A stretch of DNA of 64,000 bases, taken from Arthrobacter sp. EpRS71 (GTDB lineage: Bacteria > Actinomycetota > Actinomycetes > Actinomycetales > Micrococcaceae). The stretch spans positions 1,662,361-1,726,360 of the forward strand of contig NZ_LNUV01000006.1 of assembly GCF_001512285.1 (NCBI RefSeq). Reading direction: 5' to 3'. Each line of letters opens with the position of its first letter. Position 1 is the stretch's first letter. A model generated the notes under the pieces. It worked only from the letters and a program-made list of their open reading frames with translations, searched no databases and was not told the DNA's origin. Shown in pieces: positions 8,581 to 18,394 of the stretch. A program made the position numbers and the translations under genes.

Positions 8581-8646
8581 CCCAACTGGGTAGCAGTTCG
8601 CGTCGTTTTGAGGGCTCAGAACGACCTGATCTGCGACCTAGTTGGG
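8581..8646. terminator. Long imperfect hairpin between SulP and BASS genes
   Basis: Arms 8581-8612 and 8615-8646 are imperfect inverted repeats starting CCCAACT and ending AGTTGGG, with several mismatches. The hairpin follows the SulP stop on the minus strand and lacks a T-tract. It may end SulP transcription or be a member of an intergenic palindrome family. Confidence 0.55.
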
Positions 8647-8660
8647 TGAGGAGGGGGAGG

Positions 8661-10157
8661 TTAGGAGTTGAGCTTCCCGGCCAGCCGCTCACGCATGCGA
8701 ACGCTCGCCTCGTTGAGCCCGATGAACTCCACCTCACGCCCATGATTCCGGTACTTCTCGGTGACCGAGTCCAGCACCGCAACCGTGGAGGCATCCCAGA
8801 TGTGCGAGCCATGCAAATCGATGATCACCCGATCTATGCCCTCCGAGGAATCTTTCGCATAGTCGAACTGGGTGTACAGATCATTGGAGGAAGCGAAGAA
8901 CAATTCGCCGTCAACCGTATACGTCGCAACGTTTTCACCGTTGAGTTCCAGTTCCGTCCGCTCAACGGTCGCGAAATGGGCCACCCGCCGTGCAAAAAGC
9001 ACCATGGCAGTCAAGACGCCGACGCCGACACCCACCGCGAGGTTGTGCGTCGCCACTACAGCGGCAACAGTAACGAGCATGACGGCGGTTTCAGACTTTG
9101 GTAGCCGTTTCAGGGTGGAGATCCGGATGGAGTGCCAGTCGAAGGTGATCAATGAAACGAAGATCATCACCGCCACCAACGCCGCCATGGGGATCATGCC
9201 CACAACATCGCCCAGGACCACCACCAGTACCAGCAGGAAAACGCCGGCCAGGAACGTGGAAAGCCGGCTTCGAGCCCCCGAGCCCTTGACGTTGATCATG
9301 GTCTGACCGATCACCGCGCAACCGCCCAGGCCACCCAGGAAACCAGTGATGATGTTGGCGGCACCCTGGCCCCAAGAGACACGGGTCTTGTTGGAACGGG
9401 TGTCAGTGATGTCATCCACCAGTTTGGCGGTCATCAGGGATTCCAGCAGGCCCACCATCGCCATGGACAAAGCGAAGGGTGCAATGATCTGGAACGTCTC
9501 CAGGTTCAACGGAACGTTGGGCAGGAAGAACCCGGGGAGGCTGTCCGGGAGTTCGCCCTTGTCGCTGACGGTGGGAACGTCGATGTTCCCCAGAGCAGTC
9601 GCCAACGTGATGACAACAATCGCTACCAACGGCGCGGGTATGGCTGTGGTGATGCGCGGCAGCCCGAACACGATCACCAAGCCCACAATGACAATGGGAT
9701 AGACCATCCACGGCACGTTGAAGAGCTCCGGCATCTGGGACATGAACACCAGGATTGCCAAGGCATTCACGAAGCCGATCATCACGGACCGCGGGATGAA
9801 ACGCATCAGCTTGGTGACGCCCAGAATGGCCAGGATGATCTGGAAGACGCCCGCCAGGATGATCGTGGCAATGAGGTAGTCGAGCCCGTGTTCCTTCATC
9901 ACCGGTGCGATCACCAAGGCAACGGCGCCGGTGGCCGCGGAGATCATGGCGGGACGCCCGCCCACGATGGCGGTGACCACGCCCATGGTGAAGGAAGCGA
10001 ACAGCCCGATCCGGGGATCCACTCCGGCAATCACCGAAAATGCGATGGCCTCGGGGATCAGCGCCAAGGCCACCACAAGCCCCGCAAGGGATTCCGTCAG
10101 CAGGCGGCGGGGTGAGCGGAAGGTCGCCCGCAGTGACATGAGTTGCTCGGGTGTCAT
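8661..10157 (-). CDS. SulP family inorganic anion transporter with STAS domain
   Basis: 498 residues. The N-terminal 390 residues form the membrane part with the SulP signature near LIPEAIAFSVIAGVDPRIGLF; the last 100 residues form a cytoplasmic STAS domain with VIIDLHGSHIWDASTVAVLD. Bacterial SulP proteins carry sulfate, bicarbonate or dicarboxylates by proton or sodium symport. No carbonic anhydrase or sulfate assimilation gene is adjacent, so the ion is not decided. Its start is 23 bp after the stop of the minus-strand RelA/SpoT-domain gene, so the two may be cotranscribed. Confidence 0.92.
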   Translation of the reverse strand: MTPEQLMSLRATFRSPRRLLTESLAGLVVALALIPEAIAFSVIAGVDPRIGLFASFTMGVVTAIVGGRPAMISAATGAVALVIAPVMKEHGLDYLIATIILAGVFQIILAILGVTKLMRFIPRSVMIGFVNALAILVFMSQMPELFNVPWMVYPIVIVGLVIVFGLPRITTAIPAPLVAIVVITLATALGNIDVPTVSDKGELPDSLPGFFLPNVPLNLETFQIIAPFALSMAMVGLLESLMTAKLVDDITDTRSNKTRVSWGQGAANIITGFLGGLGGCAVIGQTMINVKGSGARSRLSTFLAGVFLLVLVVVLGDVVGMIPMAALVAVMIFVSLITFDWHSIRISTLKRLPKSETAVMLVTVAAVVATHNLAVGVGVGVLTAMVLFARRVAHFATVERTELELNGENVATYTVDGELFFASSNDLYTQFDYAKDSSEGIDRVIIDLHGSHIWDASTVAVLDSVTEKYRNHGREVEFIGLNEASVRMRERLAGKLNS

Positions 10158-10179
10158 GGATCCTTAGAAGTGCGGTCTT

Positions 10180-11286
10180 TTACAGGGCAGTCTGGCGGTA
10201 GCGCTCAATCTGCTTAAGACGCCGCAGGAGGCTGTCGCGCCGCGGGTGCGGGACGACGTCGGGCGCCTCAGCGGTGAGATCAATGTGTTCGGTTCCGTAC
10301 TGCCACAGCAGGAGATCGTCCAGGAGGCGGTCCGGGCCGGGGGAGTAGCGGTGGTCCAGCGCCTTGCGGACCTCGGTGATCCGGTTGGCACTGAGCAGCC
10401 CGGCAAGTTCAACGGTTTTGGTGAGTCCGTGGGCGGCGAGCAGTTCTGCAGCCCATCCCCAGTCGTCATCAACTTTACGGTCAACGTGCGGCAGGAGGGT
10501 ACGCCAGACGTCACGAACCCGGTTTGGCGTCAGCGGCGAGCCACCCTCACCTTCGAGGTCCCAGTAGCTACGGACTTCCTCGTAGCGCTCGTGAAGATCC
10601 GCGAAGGCGCTCTCCACCGTCTCCAGCATGGCCGCTGTGGCCGTGAACTGGCGATCGAAATGCGGCGTCCAGGCGCGCGGGTCTTCGGCCTTGAAGCGGA
10701 TGTCGTGCTCGATCTCGCTCCAGGCATGCGCAAACACGGTACGGATCTGGCATTCGAAGAAGTAGCTGCCGTTAGCGGGCATGTCCGGGTTGAAGACGTG
10801 CTGGTACTCCTTCACGGCCTCGTTCTGAAGAGTCCGCAGAATGAGGTGGCGGCTGGAGTAACCATAGGTTCCGGACTCAATGGAGCCGATATCCTTCTCG
10901 CGATCTCCACGGCAATCAAAAAGCTGGCGCTGCCGCTTGATGATGTTGGCTACCGCCGCGTTTTCCGCCGGCAGTTTGGTGATGACACGGATGCCCACCA
11001 TGTCATTCAAGGTGCGGAAAGGGTCCGGAAACTTCAAAACCCGCGGACCGCCCGGCTCCAGGGGATCATCCGTGCGGGAAATCTTTTCGCGGAAAGACTC
11101 CACGGTTTTGGTCCGTCCCGTGACGAACAAGGGAGTGACCTCGGCGTCGTTCAACATGTCCCGCAAAGTGAGCAGGACATCCCGCGTGACCCGCTTCAAT
11201 GCAGGGCGAACACGCTCATAGAGCGCCACGTTCGCATCCACAGAGTCACGCTGAGCCTGGTCCAGGCTGTCCCAATTGCTTGCCAT
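10180..11286 (-). CDS. RelA/SpoT-domain nucleotidyltransferase (small alarmone synthetase-like)
   Basis: 368 residues. Residues about 40-240 form a RelA/SpoT synthetase domain: TLNDMVGIRVITK, YGYSSRHLIL (substrate-binding G-Y-x-S-x-H) and FECQIRTVFAHAWSEIEHD, the ExQIRT...HAWxExEHD motif of (p)ppGpp synthetases. There is no HD hydrolase, TGS or ACT domain, so this is not the main Rel. The C-terminal 120 residues are unassigned. A role in ppGpp or related alarmone synthesis is likely but activity is unproven. Confidence 0.82.
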   Translation of the reverse strand: MASNWDSLDQAQRDSVDANVALYERVRPALKRVTRDVLLTLRDMLNDAEVTPLFVTGRTKTVESFREKISRTDDPLEPGGPRVLKFPDPFRTLNDMVGIRVITKLPAENAAVANIIKRQRQLFDCRGDREKDIGSIESGTYGYSSRHLILRTLQNEAVKEYQHVFNPDMPANGSYFFECQIRTVFAHAWSEIEHDIRFKAEDPRAWTPHFDRQFTATAAMLETVESAFADLHERYEEVRSYWDLEGEGGSPLTPNRVRDVWRTLLPHVDRKVDDDWGWAAELLAAHGLTKTVELAGLLSANRITEVRKALDHRYSPGPDRLLDDLLLWQYGTEHIDLTAEAPDVVPHPRRDSLLRRLKQIERYRQTAL

Positions 11287-11396
11287 GCCCCCAGCTTACG
11301 GGGCGGGTCCGACACTGAACCGAGCCACCCGCCGTCGGGGTGCCTCTAGCCAAACTACCGAATCGTCACGATAGGCTCAGTACAAAGGAGGGCGCA

Positions 11397-12218
11397 ATGT
11401 TGCGGCACAAGTACAGCTACGGCGAACACCCCAGCCAATGGGGCGAACTCTTCATACCTGAACCGTCCAACGGAAACCATCGCGGCGCGTCCAGCGTGGC
11501 CGGTGGAATCGCCGTTGTGATCCATGGCGGCTACTGGCGCTCACAGTATGGCGCTGAGCTCGGGGAGCCCCTTGCCCGGGACCTTGCAGCGCATGGAATC
11601 ACCGCGTGGAACCTCGAGTACCGGCGGGCCGGGAATGGCGGTGGCTGGCCCCATACTTTCGAGGACATCCTGGCGGGCATCGATCACTTGTCCGAAATCG
11701 CCGGTGAGCACGATCTCCAACTCGGCAAAGTGGTGGCACTTGGCCACTCAGCCGGGGGCCACTTGGCCGTCTGGGCTGCCGGACGGCAGAAGCTGTCCTC
11801 CATTGGAACGCCCGACGCCGACCGGCAACTGCAGCGAGGATCGGAGGACAACGCTGTGCACCTGACCGGCGTAGTGAGTCAGTCGGGTCTCCTGAACCTG
11901 GCGGCGGCGGAGAAGCTGAACCTCAGTAACGGCGCTGTCTGCAACCTCATGGGCGGCGATTCCCATAGATTCCCTAAACGGCATAAATACGCGGACCCTA
12001 TGAGTTCACTGCCCATCAACGTCCCCGTTTATGCCGTGCACGCCACGGATGATGAGGACGTTCCCGCGAGCCAATCCGAAGCGTATGTTGCTGCGGCAAC
12101 GGCGGCCGGAAGTGCGGCCCAGCTGCTGCGCGTCCCCGGCGACCACTTCGACCTCATCGATCCCAAGGCCGTGGCCTACAAGAAATGCCGCGAATTGGTG
12201 CAACGGCTGCTCTCGTAA
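11397..12218 (+). CDS. Alpha/beta hydrolase, esterase/kynurenine-formamidase-like
   Basis: 273 residues from ATG 11397, preceded by AAAGGAGGG. The oxyanion motif HGGYWR and nucleophile elbow GHSAGG are clear, with a likely catalytic Asp in ATDDEDVPASQ and His in GDHFDLIDP. This set is seen in small carboxylesterases and kynurenine formamidase-like proteins. No tryptophan-catabolism neighbours are present, so the substrate is unknown. Confidence 0.85.
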   Translation: MLRHKYSYGEHPSQWGELFIPEPSNGNHRGASSVAGGIAVVIHGGYWRSQYGAELGEPLARDLAAHGITAWNLEYRRAGNGGGWPHTFEDILAGIDHLSEIAGEHDLQLGKVVALGHSAGGHLAVWAAGRQKLSSIGTPDADRQLQRGSEDNAVHLTGVVSQSGLLNLAAAEKLNLSNGAVCNLMGGDSHRFPKRHKYADPMSSLPINVPVYAVHATDDEDVPASQSEAYVAAATAAGSAAQLLRVPGDHFDLIDPKAVAYKKCRELVQRLLS

Positions 12219-12259
12219 TCTGTGGTTGATGAGGGCCCGCCTCTGGCAGAGTGGTCCCC

Positions 12260-13195
12260 ATGCTGACAGTCATTGGTGAAGCCTTGGTGGACGTCGTTCA
12301 ACGCTCCTCGGGAATTGAGGCGCACGTGGGAGGGAGTCCGCTGAACGTTGCCGTCGGTCTGGCACGGCTGGATCACCCGGTGCAGTTCATTGGGCGCTAC
12401 GGCCGGGACGCGTACGGCGATTCCATTGCTGCGCACCTCCGTTCCAGCTCGGTGATGGTTCCGGTTCCGCCTGACGAGAAACCAACCAGCGTGGCCACCG
12501 CGCAGATCGACGACGACGGCGCCGCCACCTACGTCTTCGACCTCGACTGGGAGCTTCCCGGACTCGCCGGACGGTTGCCGCTCATGCTGCAGGGGTCCAC
12601 TCTGCTGCACACCGGTTCCATTGCAACTTTCCTGGAGCCCGGCGCCGCAGAGGTGATTGCCGCCGTCGAGCACGCCCACCCGGGCAGCACTATCAGCTTC
12701 GATCCCAATTGCCGGCCCAGCATCATCACGGATGTTGAGTATGCACGTACGCAAGCCGAGCGCTTCGTGGTGCTGTCCGACGTGGTGAAGGCCTCGGACG
12801 AAGACCTCGAATGGCTGTATCCAGGCGTTGATCCGGTGGAATCCGCACGCCGCTGGCTGTCCTTGGGCGGTGAAGAAGGGCCGGCTTTGGTGGTGGTGAC
12901 GCGTGGTTCGCGTGGTCCGTGGGGCGTCTCCCGGGCCGGCGAAACCCAGATTGCCGCGCCAAAAGTGAATGTGGTGGACACCGTGGGCGCAGGCGATTCC
13001 TTCATGGCAGGGTTGTTGTCCGCCATTGTGGACCATGGCTTGGACGGCGCTCAAAACCGGTCTGATCTCCGAGCCATGTCAGTGGAAACTTTGGCAGCCA
13101 TCATGGATCACGCCACTCGCGCGGCAGCTGTGACGGTGTCACGTGCGGGCGCGAATCCCCCCACGCGGGCCGAGCTCAACCACGGCCTGGGCTAG
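12260..13195 (+). CDS. PfkB-family carbohydrate kinase (fructokinase-like)
   Basis: 311 residues from ATG 12260; a GTG at 12251 is an alternative, and neither has a strong ribosome site. It shows both PfkB signatures: the N-terminal VGGSPLNVAVGLARL and the C-terminal DTVGAGDSFMAGLLS, whose aspartate is the catalytic base. It would phosphorylate a sugar with ATP, fructose being the most frequent substrate for this subgroup. It ends 3 bp from the end of the converging reductase gene. Confidence 0.87.
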   Translation: MLTVIGEALVDVVQRSSGIEAHVGGSPLNVAVGLARLDHPVQFIGRYGRDAYGDSIAAHLRSSSVMVPVPPDEKPTSVATAQIDDDGAATYVFDLDWELPGLAGRLPLMLQGSTLLHTGSIATFLEPGAAEVIAAVEHAHPGSTISFDPNCRPSIITDVEYARTQAERFVVLSDVVKASDEDLEWLYPGVDPVESARRWLSLGGEEGPALVVVTRGSRGPWGVSRAGETQIAAPKVNVVDTVGAGDSFMAGLLSAIVDHGLDGAQNRSDLRAMSVETLAAIMDHATRAAAVTVSRAGANPPTRAELNHGLG

Positions 13196-13198
13196 GTC

Positions 13199-14260
<1,062 letters not shown>

Positions 14261-14290
14261 GACTTCACACTATGCCGCGCTCCCCGGACC

Positions 14291-14323
14291 GCGCGACCTT
14301 GGCGCGACCTTGGCGCGGCCTTG
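14291..14323. repeat. 11-bp tandem triplet upstream of HAD gene
   Basis: GCGCGACCTTG is repeated at 14291-14301 and 14302-14312 and, with one change, at 14313-14323. The array fills the short space between the divergent reductase and HAD genes, where promoters are expected. Confidence 0.85.
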
Positions 14324-14353
14324 TGGGCCGGTGCGCCCACGTAGACTGGCCTC

Positions 14354-15163
14354 ATGCGGCTCGTAGCAAGCGATATTGACGGCACCATCCTCGGTCACGA
14401 CGGCAAAATCAGTGACCGGACCATCAAGGCATTCCAGGCGTGCCGCGACGCAGGGGTGGAACTCGTCTTCGTCACGGGTCGTCCGCCGCGCTGGTTGTCA
14501 CCGCTCCAGGACAAACTGGGTCACAGCGGGATCGTGATCTGTTCCAACGGTGCCGTGGTGTGGGACCTCGAAACCGAGAAGGCACTTTCTTCCTGTGCCC
14601 TCGATGCGGAGTCTGTCTTTGAGGCACGCCGGATCATCAAATCCCTCCGGCCGGACGCCCTGTTCGCTGTGGAGACCCTCACGGGATTCCAGCTCGAGCC
14701 GGGCTTCATAGAAAACGAAACCAGCGAGCTCCTCGCCGAGTTCACCCCCAAACCGCTGGCCGAGACGCTCACGGCGGATGACGCCGTCGTAAAATTCCTG
14801 GCGATCACCCGCAAGAAAACGCCGGATGAGTTCCTCGCCGAAGTGCAGCCTGCCGTGGCGCACCTGGTGAGCACCACCCACTCAGCGCCACGAACCGCGA
14901 TGCTGGAAATGTCCGTTCCCGGCATCAACAAGGCCGTCACTTTGGCTCAGTACGCCGAGTCGCTGGGAATCGAAGCGGCCGACGTCGTGGCGTTCGGGGA
15001 CATGCCCAATGACATTGAGATGCTCCGTTGGGCCGGTCACGGTTATGCGATGGCCAGCGGACACCCGGACGCCATCCTCGCCGCCGGGCAGCAGGCGCCG
15101 CACTTCGACGACGACGGCGTGGCCCAGATTCTCGAGGCAAAGCTCACCGAGCAGCGGGTTTAG
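14354..15163 (+). CDS. HAD-IIB (Cof-type) hydrolase
   Basis: 269 residues. Motif I is at the N-terminus (ASDIDGTILG), motif II is FVTGRPPR, and motifs III/IV are the lysine of INKAVTLAQYAESLGI and VVAFGDMPNDIEML. The C2-type cap lies between. Cof-type phosphatases act on sugar phosphates or cofactor phosphates in the cytosol; the substrate is not predictable. Its promoter region carries the 11-bp triplet. Confidence 0.9.
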   Translation: MRLVASDIDGTILGHDGKISDRTIKAFQACRDAGVELVFVTGRPPRWLSPLQDKLGHSGIVICSNGAVVWDLETEKALSSCALDAESVFEARRIIKSLRPDALFAVETLTGFQLEPGFIENETSELLAEFTPKPLAETLTADDAVVKFLAITRKKTPDEFLAEVQPAVAHLVSTTHSAPRTAMLEMSVPGINKAVTLAQYAESLGIEAADVVAFGDMPNDIEMLRWAGHGYAMASGHPDAILAAGQQAPHFDDDGVAQILEAKLTEQRV

Positions 15164-15194
15164 TCGGTCCCGCACCGGTGATGTCCCATTCCTG

Positions 15195-15218
15195 CCAGCC
15201 GGAGTTCGCGCCGGCTGG
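15195..15218. terminator. Hairpin after HAD gene
   Basis: CCAGCCGG (15195-15202) and CCGGCTGG (15211-15218) form a perfect 8-bp stem 32 bp after the HAD stop. There is no T-tract. Confidence 0.55.
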
Positions 15219-15230
15219 TGGAATGACGTC

Positions 15231-15354
15231 ATGTACCTCGAACACCACCAGACTGCTGCTCATTTCCGATCTCTCCACACCAGCCCAAAGCCGCCGGCGC
15301 TGAGCAATGCCTGGGATGTGGCCAGCGCCGTGATCACGGAGGCAGCTGAGGGAG
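15231..15354 (+). pseudogene. 5' remnant of an isocitrate lyase/PEP mutase family gene
   Basis: From ATG 15231 the frame reads AAHFRSLHT, then LSNAWDVASAVITEAAEGG. This closely resembles the N-terminal 40 residues of isocitrate lyase/phosphoenolpyruvate mutase family proteins, where FRxLH is followed by NAWDxxSAxxxEAAG. Beyond about 15350 the resemblance stops and the frame runs antisense through the methyltransferase-like gene, which ends at 15334. The rest of the gene is absent. It seems to be the head of a deleted gene, with the neighbour's 3' end reaching into it. Confidence 0.6.
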
Positions 15355-16281
15355 GTCCTTTCTCCAGCGGGGTATCCAGCAGCGCACTGAATCGCGGTAT
15401 CGCTGGAACTCGGCACCGAACCGCTTCTCCAGGTCTGCCTCTTCGTGCGGCCGGACGGCGTAATTCCACACCAGCGAGCCCACCACCGCATAGGCGATTA
15501 CCAGCCACGAACCCAGCATCAGGCCCACAGCTGCCCCTTGGGAAATTCCTGCCACAGCCATGGGGTTCCGAACCCACCTGTACGGTCCGGCGATCACCAG
15601 TCGGTTTGGCATGGCGGAGGGCAATGGGGTTCCGCTTCCGGTGGAGGACATGGTCACTGCCGAAGCGATACCCAGGGAACTGGCCAATATGAGCACTACG
15701 AGACCGGTGGGTGCTGCCGCCGAGGGGAACAGCAGGGACACGCCCCACCGCTGCTCCAACCACCATATGACTGACGGAAGGACCACCAGGAAGAATCCCC
15801 AGAAGAGGATCAACTGACCCATGGTGGCCGCCACATTGGCTGCCGTGTGGCGGCGCGGCGGTGCGGGACGGAACGCGAACGGTCCCCGCACGATCAACTC
15901 AGTGGGAACACGTCCCCGCACCAAGAGGAACAGCGCTGCCATTGAACAAGCAGCGGCGGCCGCCATGATCAGGACGCCCCACCCCGCTTCGGTAGTGATG
16001 GTGGCGTAGGCGGCCAAAGCGGCTGCAACAAGGACAGTCCAACCAGTGGCTACCACTGCTGCTGCCCTGACGCCGAGCGCCGCGACACCTGAACCGATGA
16101 CGAACAAGGGAATGTCGAAGGCCGCCACAAGGACCGGGTCCAGGCTGCCGAGAGTGGCAGTGCGGATGGCCGGTGACAGGAAAACTCCTACCCACCACGC
16201 CAGCCCGGCCAAGGCTTGTACAGCGAAGTAGGCCCGGCCCCACCCTTGCGCCCGCGCAGCGGCAGGACCCTCCCGTTTCAC
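15334..16281 (-). CDS. Isoprenylcysteine methyltransferase-like integral membrane protein
   Basis: 315 residues, GTG start at 16281 overlapping the upstream epimerase stop by 4 bases. Several hydrophobic helices precede the C-terminal signature GPYRWVRNPM and RPHEEADLEKRFGAEFQRY, the S-adenosylmethionine-binding region of the ICMT/PEMT family. Bacterial members methylate small lipids or are uncharacterised; the substrate is unknown. The last residues overlap the remnant on the other strand, so the original C-terminus may have been altered. Confidence 0.75.
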   Translation of the reverse strand: MKREGPAAARAQGWGRAYFAVQALAGLAWWVGVFLSPAIRTATLGSLDPVLVAAFDIPLFVIGSGVAALGVRAAAVVATGWTVLVAAALAAYATITTEAGWGVLIMAAAAACSMAALFLLVRGRVPTELIVRGPFAFRPAPPRRHTAANVAATMGQLILFWGFFLVVLPSVIWWLEQRWGVSLLFPSAAAPTGLVVLILASSLGIASAVTMSSTGSGTPLPSAMPNRLVIAGPYRWVRNPMAVAGISQGAAVGLMLGSWLVIAYAVVGSLVWNYAVRPHEEADLEKRFGAEFQRYRDSVRCWIPRWRKDLPQLPP

Positions 16282-17144
16282 GGGTGCCGCACGCCCTCAC
16301 CGGCGAGCAAAGCGCGGTAGCCCTCTTTGTACGTGGGGAAGGTGAGCTCAAATCCGGTGGCCCGTAAACGTGCGTTGGAACAGCGCTTATCCCCGGGGTC
16401 GGCGTCAGACGCGGAGTCCGGTGCCGCCGTCGTGGGTTCCGGGCATCCCATCTCTGAGGCGAGGAACCGCATGACGTCCCCCATTTCCGCGGCGTGATCA
16501 TCCACCCCTACGTAGACCGAATCCGGGGCGTCTTCCATGGTGGTGAGGTGGACGATCATGGCCGCGGCGTCGTCCCGGTGCACGCGATTGGTGTGCCGGG
16601 GCAGGGCGGGGATGACAGCCTTGCCGCTGCGGACTTGGTCGATCAACCGTGTGCGTCCCGGCCCGTAGATTCCGCCCAGCCGCAGGGAGATGGGCTGCGT
16701 GTTGGTGCCGCGCGTCCGGGTGAACAGGAGCTCTTCGGTTTCCACCAGGACCTTGCCGCTGAACCGGGTGGGCTCCGTGGGGGTGGACTCGTCCACAACA
16801 GCTCCGCCGGAATCCTTGTACACGGCAGTGGAGGAGACGAACAGGATTCGTCGCGGCTCGATCGATTGCCGTTCCAGGGCGTCCAGCACGTTCTTTACGC
16901 CGTCCAAGTAGGCCGCCCGGTAAGCCTCTTCGGTGGATGCATCGGCGGCGATGGCCACCACAACAATGTCCACGTCGGAGGGCAGTTCCGGCACTGCGAC
17001 GGAGAGGTCCGCGAACGCGCCCCTGATGTGGGCGGGCAGCTTTTCAGGGGACCGACGCAAGCCCACCACGTCATGGCCCGCAGCTGCGAAGCGCAGTCCA
17101 ACTTCGGTTCCAAGGTCGCCGCAGCCGGCAATCAACACAGTCAT
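16278..17144 (-). CDS. NAD(P)-binding epimerase/dehydratase-like protein (YeeZ-like)
   Basis: 288 residues. The N-terminal MTVLIAGCGDLGTEVGLRF is a GxGxxG Rossmann motif; SSTAVYKDSGG and the sugar-epimerase-like RLGGIYGPGR follow. No clear YxxxK pair is visible, as in other extended atypical SDR proteins. The reaction is unknown. The stop overlaps the start of the methyltransferase-like gene, so the two are translationally coupled. Confidence 0.8.
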   Translation of the reverse strand: MTVLIAGCGDLGTEVGLRFAAAGHDVVGLRRSPEKLPAHIRGAFADLSVAVPELPSDVDIVVVAIAADASTEEAYRAAYLDGVKNVLDALERQSIEPRRILFVSSTAVYKDSGGAVVDESTPTEPTRFSGKVLVETEELLFTRTRGTNTQPISLRLGGIYGPGRTRLIDQVRSGKAVIPALPRHTNRVHRDDAAAMIVHLTTMEDAPDSVYVGVDDHAAEMGDVMRFLASEMGCPEPTTAAPDSASDADPGDKRCSNARLRATGFELTFPTYKEGYRALLAGEGVRHP

Positions 17145-17279
17145 GCCCCTAGTTTGTCAGTACCGCAGTGTCATCCAGTTCCCAGCCTCCATACAACCGG
17201 CGTTCATGTTGGCTCCGTAGGCTTCCAGCCAAGGACCCGTTCGCATCGTGTCTACCAGTCGGATTTTGCAGGGGGAACC

Positions 17280-17552
17280 ATGGCCAAGCGCAGGATCAAT
17301 ATCGTCAACACCGCGCCTTTGCGGCGCATCGAACCGGATCATCACTGGCGTTCGCTTCGTCAGGGCGACCGCGTCAACGTCACCCTGACTCCGGGTTTCG
17401 AGTCCTCCGGAGTTGTGGACGCCGTGACCGGCGATGCCACCGCGGTGTGGGTGGAGCTCGACGACGGTCGCGGCCGGACGCTGGTGCATATCAGCGACGG
17501 CGTGGCGATCGTTCCGCAAACAACGACGGCGGCCCTCTCGCCGGAGAGCTAA
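17280..17552 (+). CDS. Small hypothetical protein (90 aa)
   Basis: Starts at ATG 17280 after AGGGGGAACC; the longer frame upstream is antisense to the epimerase and not supported. The protein is basic at its N-terminus (MAKRRINIVN) and then has alternating hydrophobic residues suggesting a small beta-barrel (GDRVNVTL, GVVDAV, AVWVELDDG). No known family was recognised. It ends 13 bp before the GDPD gene and may be cotranscribed with it. Confidence 0.65.
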   Translation: MAKRRINIVNTAPLRRIEPDHHWRSLRQGDRVNVTLTPGFESSGVVDAVTGDATAVWVELDDGRGRTLVHISDGVAIVPQTTTAALSPES

Positions 17553-17565
17553 GCGCACCTTGGTG

Positions 17566-18363
17566 ATGGGCTACGCTACGGGAGTGACGTTGCCCTACTT
17601 CCTCCGCAAGGACGGTTCAGAGGGCCCTTTGGCCTTCGCTCACCGGGGTTTCTCCCTGGATGGCTTGGAGAATTCCATGGCCGCCTTCCGGGCTGCCGTG
17701 GAGCTGGGGACCGTGCATCTTGAAACGGATGTCCACACCACGTCCGACGGCGTACTGCTGGTGTTCCACGACTCCTCCTTGGACCGCGTGACCGATTCCG
17801 TGGGCCGCATTGCCGAGCTGACCGCGTCCGAGGTTTCCGAGGCACGCATTGGCGGCGTAGAGCCGGTGCCAACTTTCGACGAGCTGGTCACTTCGTTGCC
17901 CCATGCCCGGTTGAACCTGGACGTCAAAGACTGGAACTCCGTAGGCCCCATGGCAGCGGCGATCGAGAAGCATGGCCTCCATGACAGGGTTTTGGTCACC
18001 AGCTTTTCCGATAGACGCCGCAGAGCAGTTCTGGCCAAACTGTCGCGCCGTGTGGCGTCCTCGGCCGGCAGTTCACTCATCGCGCTCTTCGTTATTCTCG
18101 GGCCCGTGCTTCCGGTTCCTTTGGCACGCAAGCTGCTCTCCGGCGTCGACGTTTTCCAGGTTCCTGTCCGCTACGGACGCTTGCCCGTGGTCACACCGGG
18201 GTTTATCCGGCGCGCACACCGACTGGGCAGGCAGGTTCATGTGTGGACCGTCAATGATCCTGTGGAGATGGAACGGCTGCTGGATCTCGGCGTGGACGGG
18301 ATCGTGTCCGACCGGCTCGATCTGCTCAAGGAAGTTCTGGTGCGCCGGGGCGAGTGGGTCTAA
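17566..18363 (+). CDS. Glycerophosphodiester phosphodiesterase
   Basis: 265 residues from ATG 17566; GTG 17584 is an alternative nearer the conserved start. AHRGFSLDGLENSMAAF holds the catalytic HRG and the metal-binding ENS motif; HLETDVHTTSDGVLLVFHD supplies the ExD pair and second histidine; DVKDWNSVG and VWTVND complete the GDPD TIM barrel. No signal peptide is visible, so it is probably cytosolic. It hydrolyses glycerophosphodiesters to glycerol 3-phosphate and an alcohol. Confidence 0.92.
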   Translation: MGYATGVTLPYFLRKDGSEGPLAFAHRGFSLDGLENSMAAFRAAVELGTVHLETDVHTTSDGVLLVFHDSSLDRVTDSVGRIAELTASEVSEARIGGVEPVPTFDELVTSLPHARLNLDVKDWNSVGPMAAAIEKHGLHDRVLVTSFSDRRRRAVLAKLSRRVASSAGSSLIALFVILGPVLPVPLARKLLSGVDVFQVPVRYGRLPVVTPGFIRRAHRLGRQVHVWTVNDPVEMERLLDLGVDGIVSDRLDLLKEVLVRRGEWV

Positions 18364-18394
18364 CAGAGCGCCGGGGTTTGGTGGTGACGCTCTC

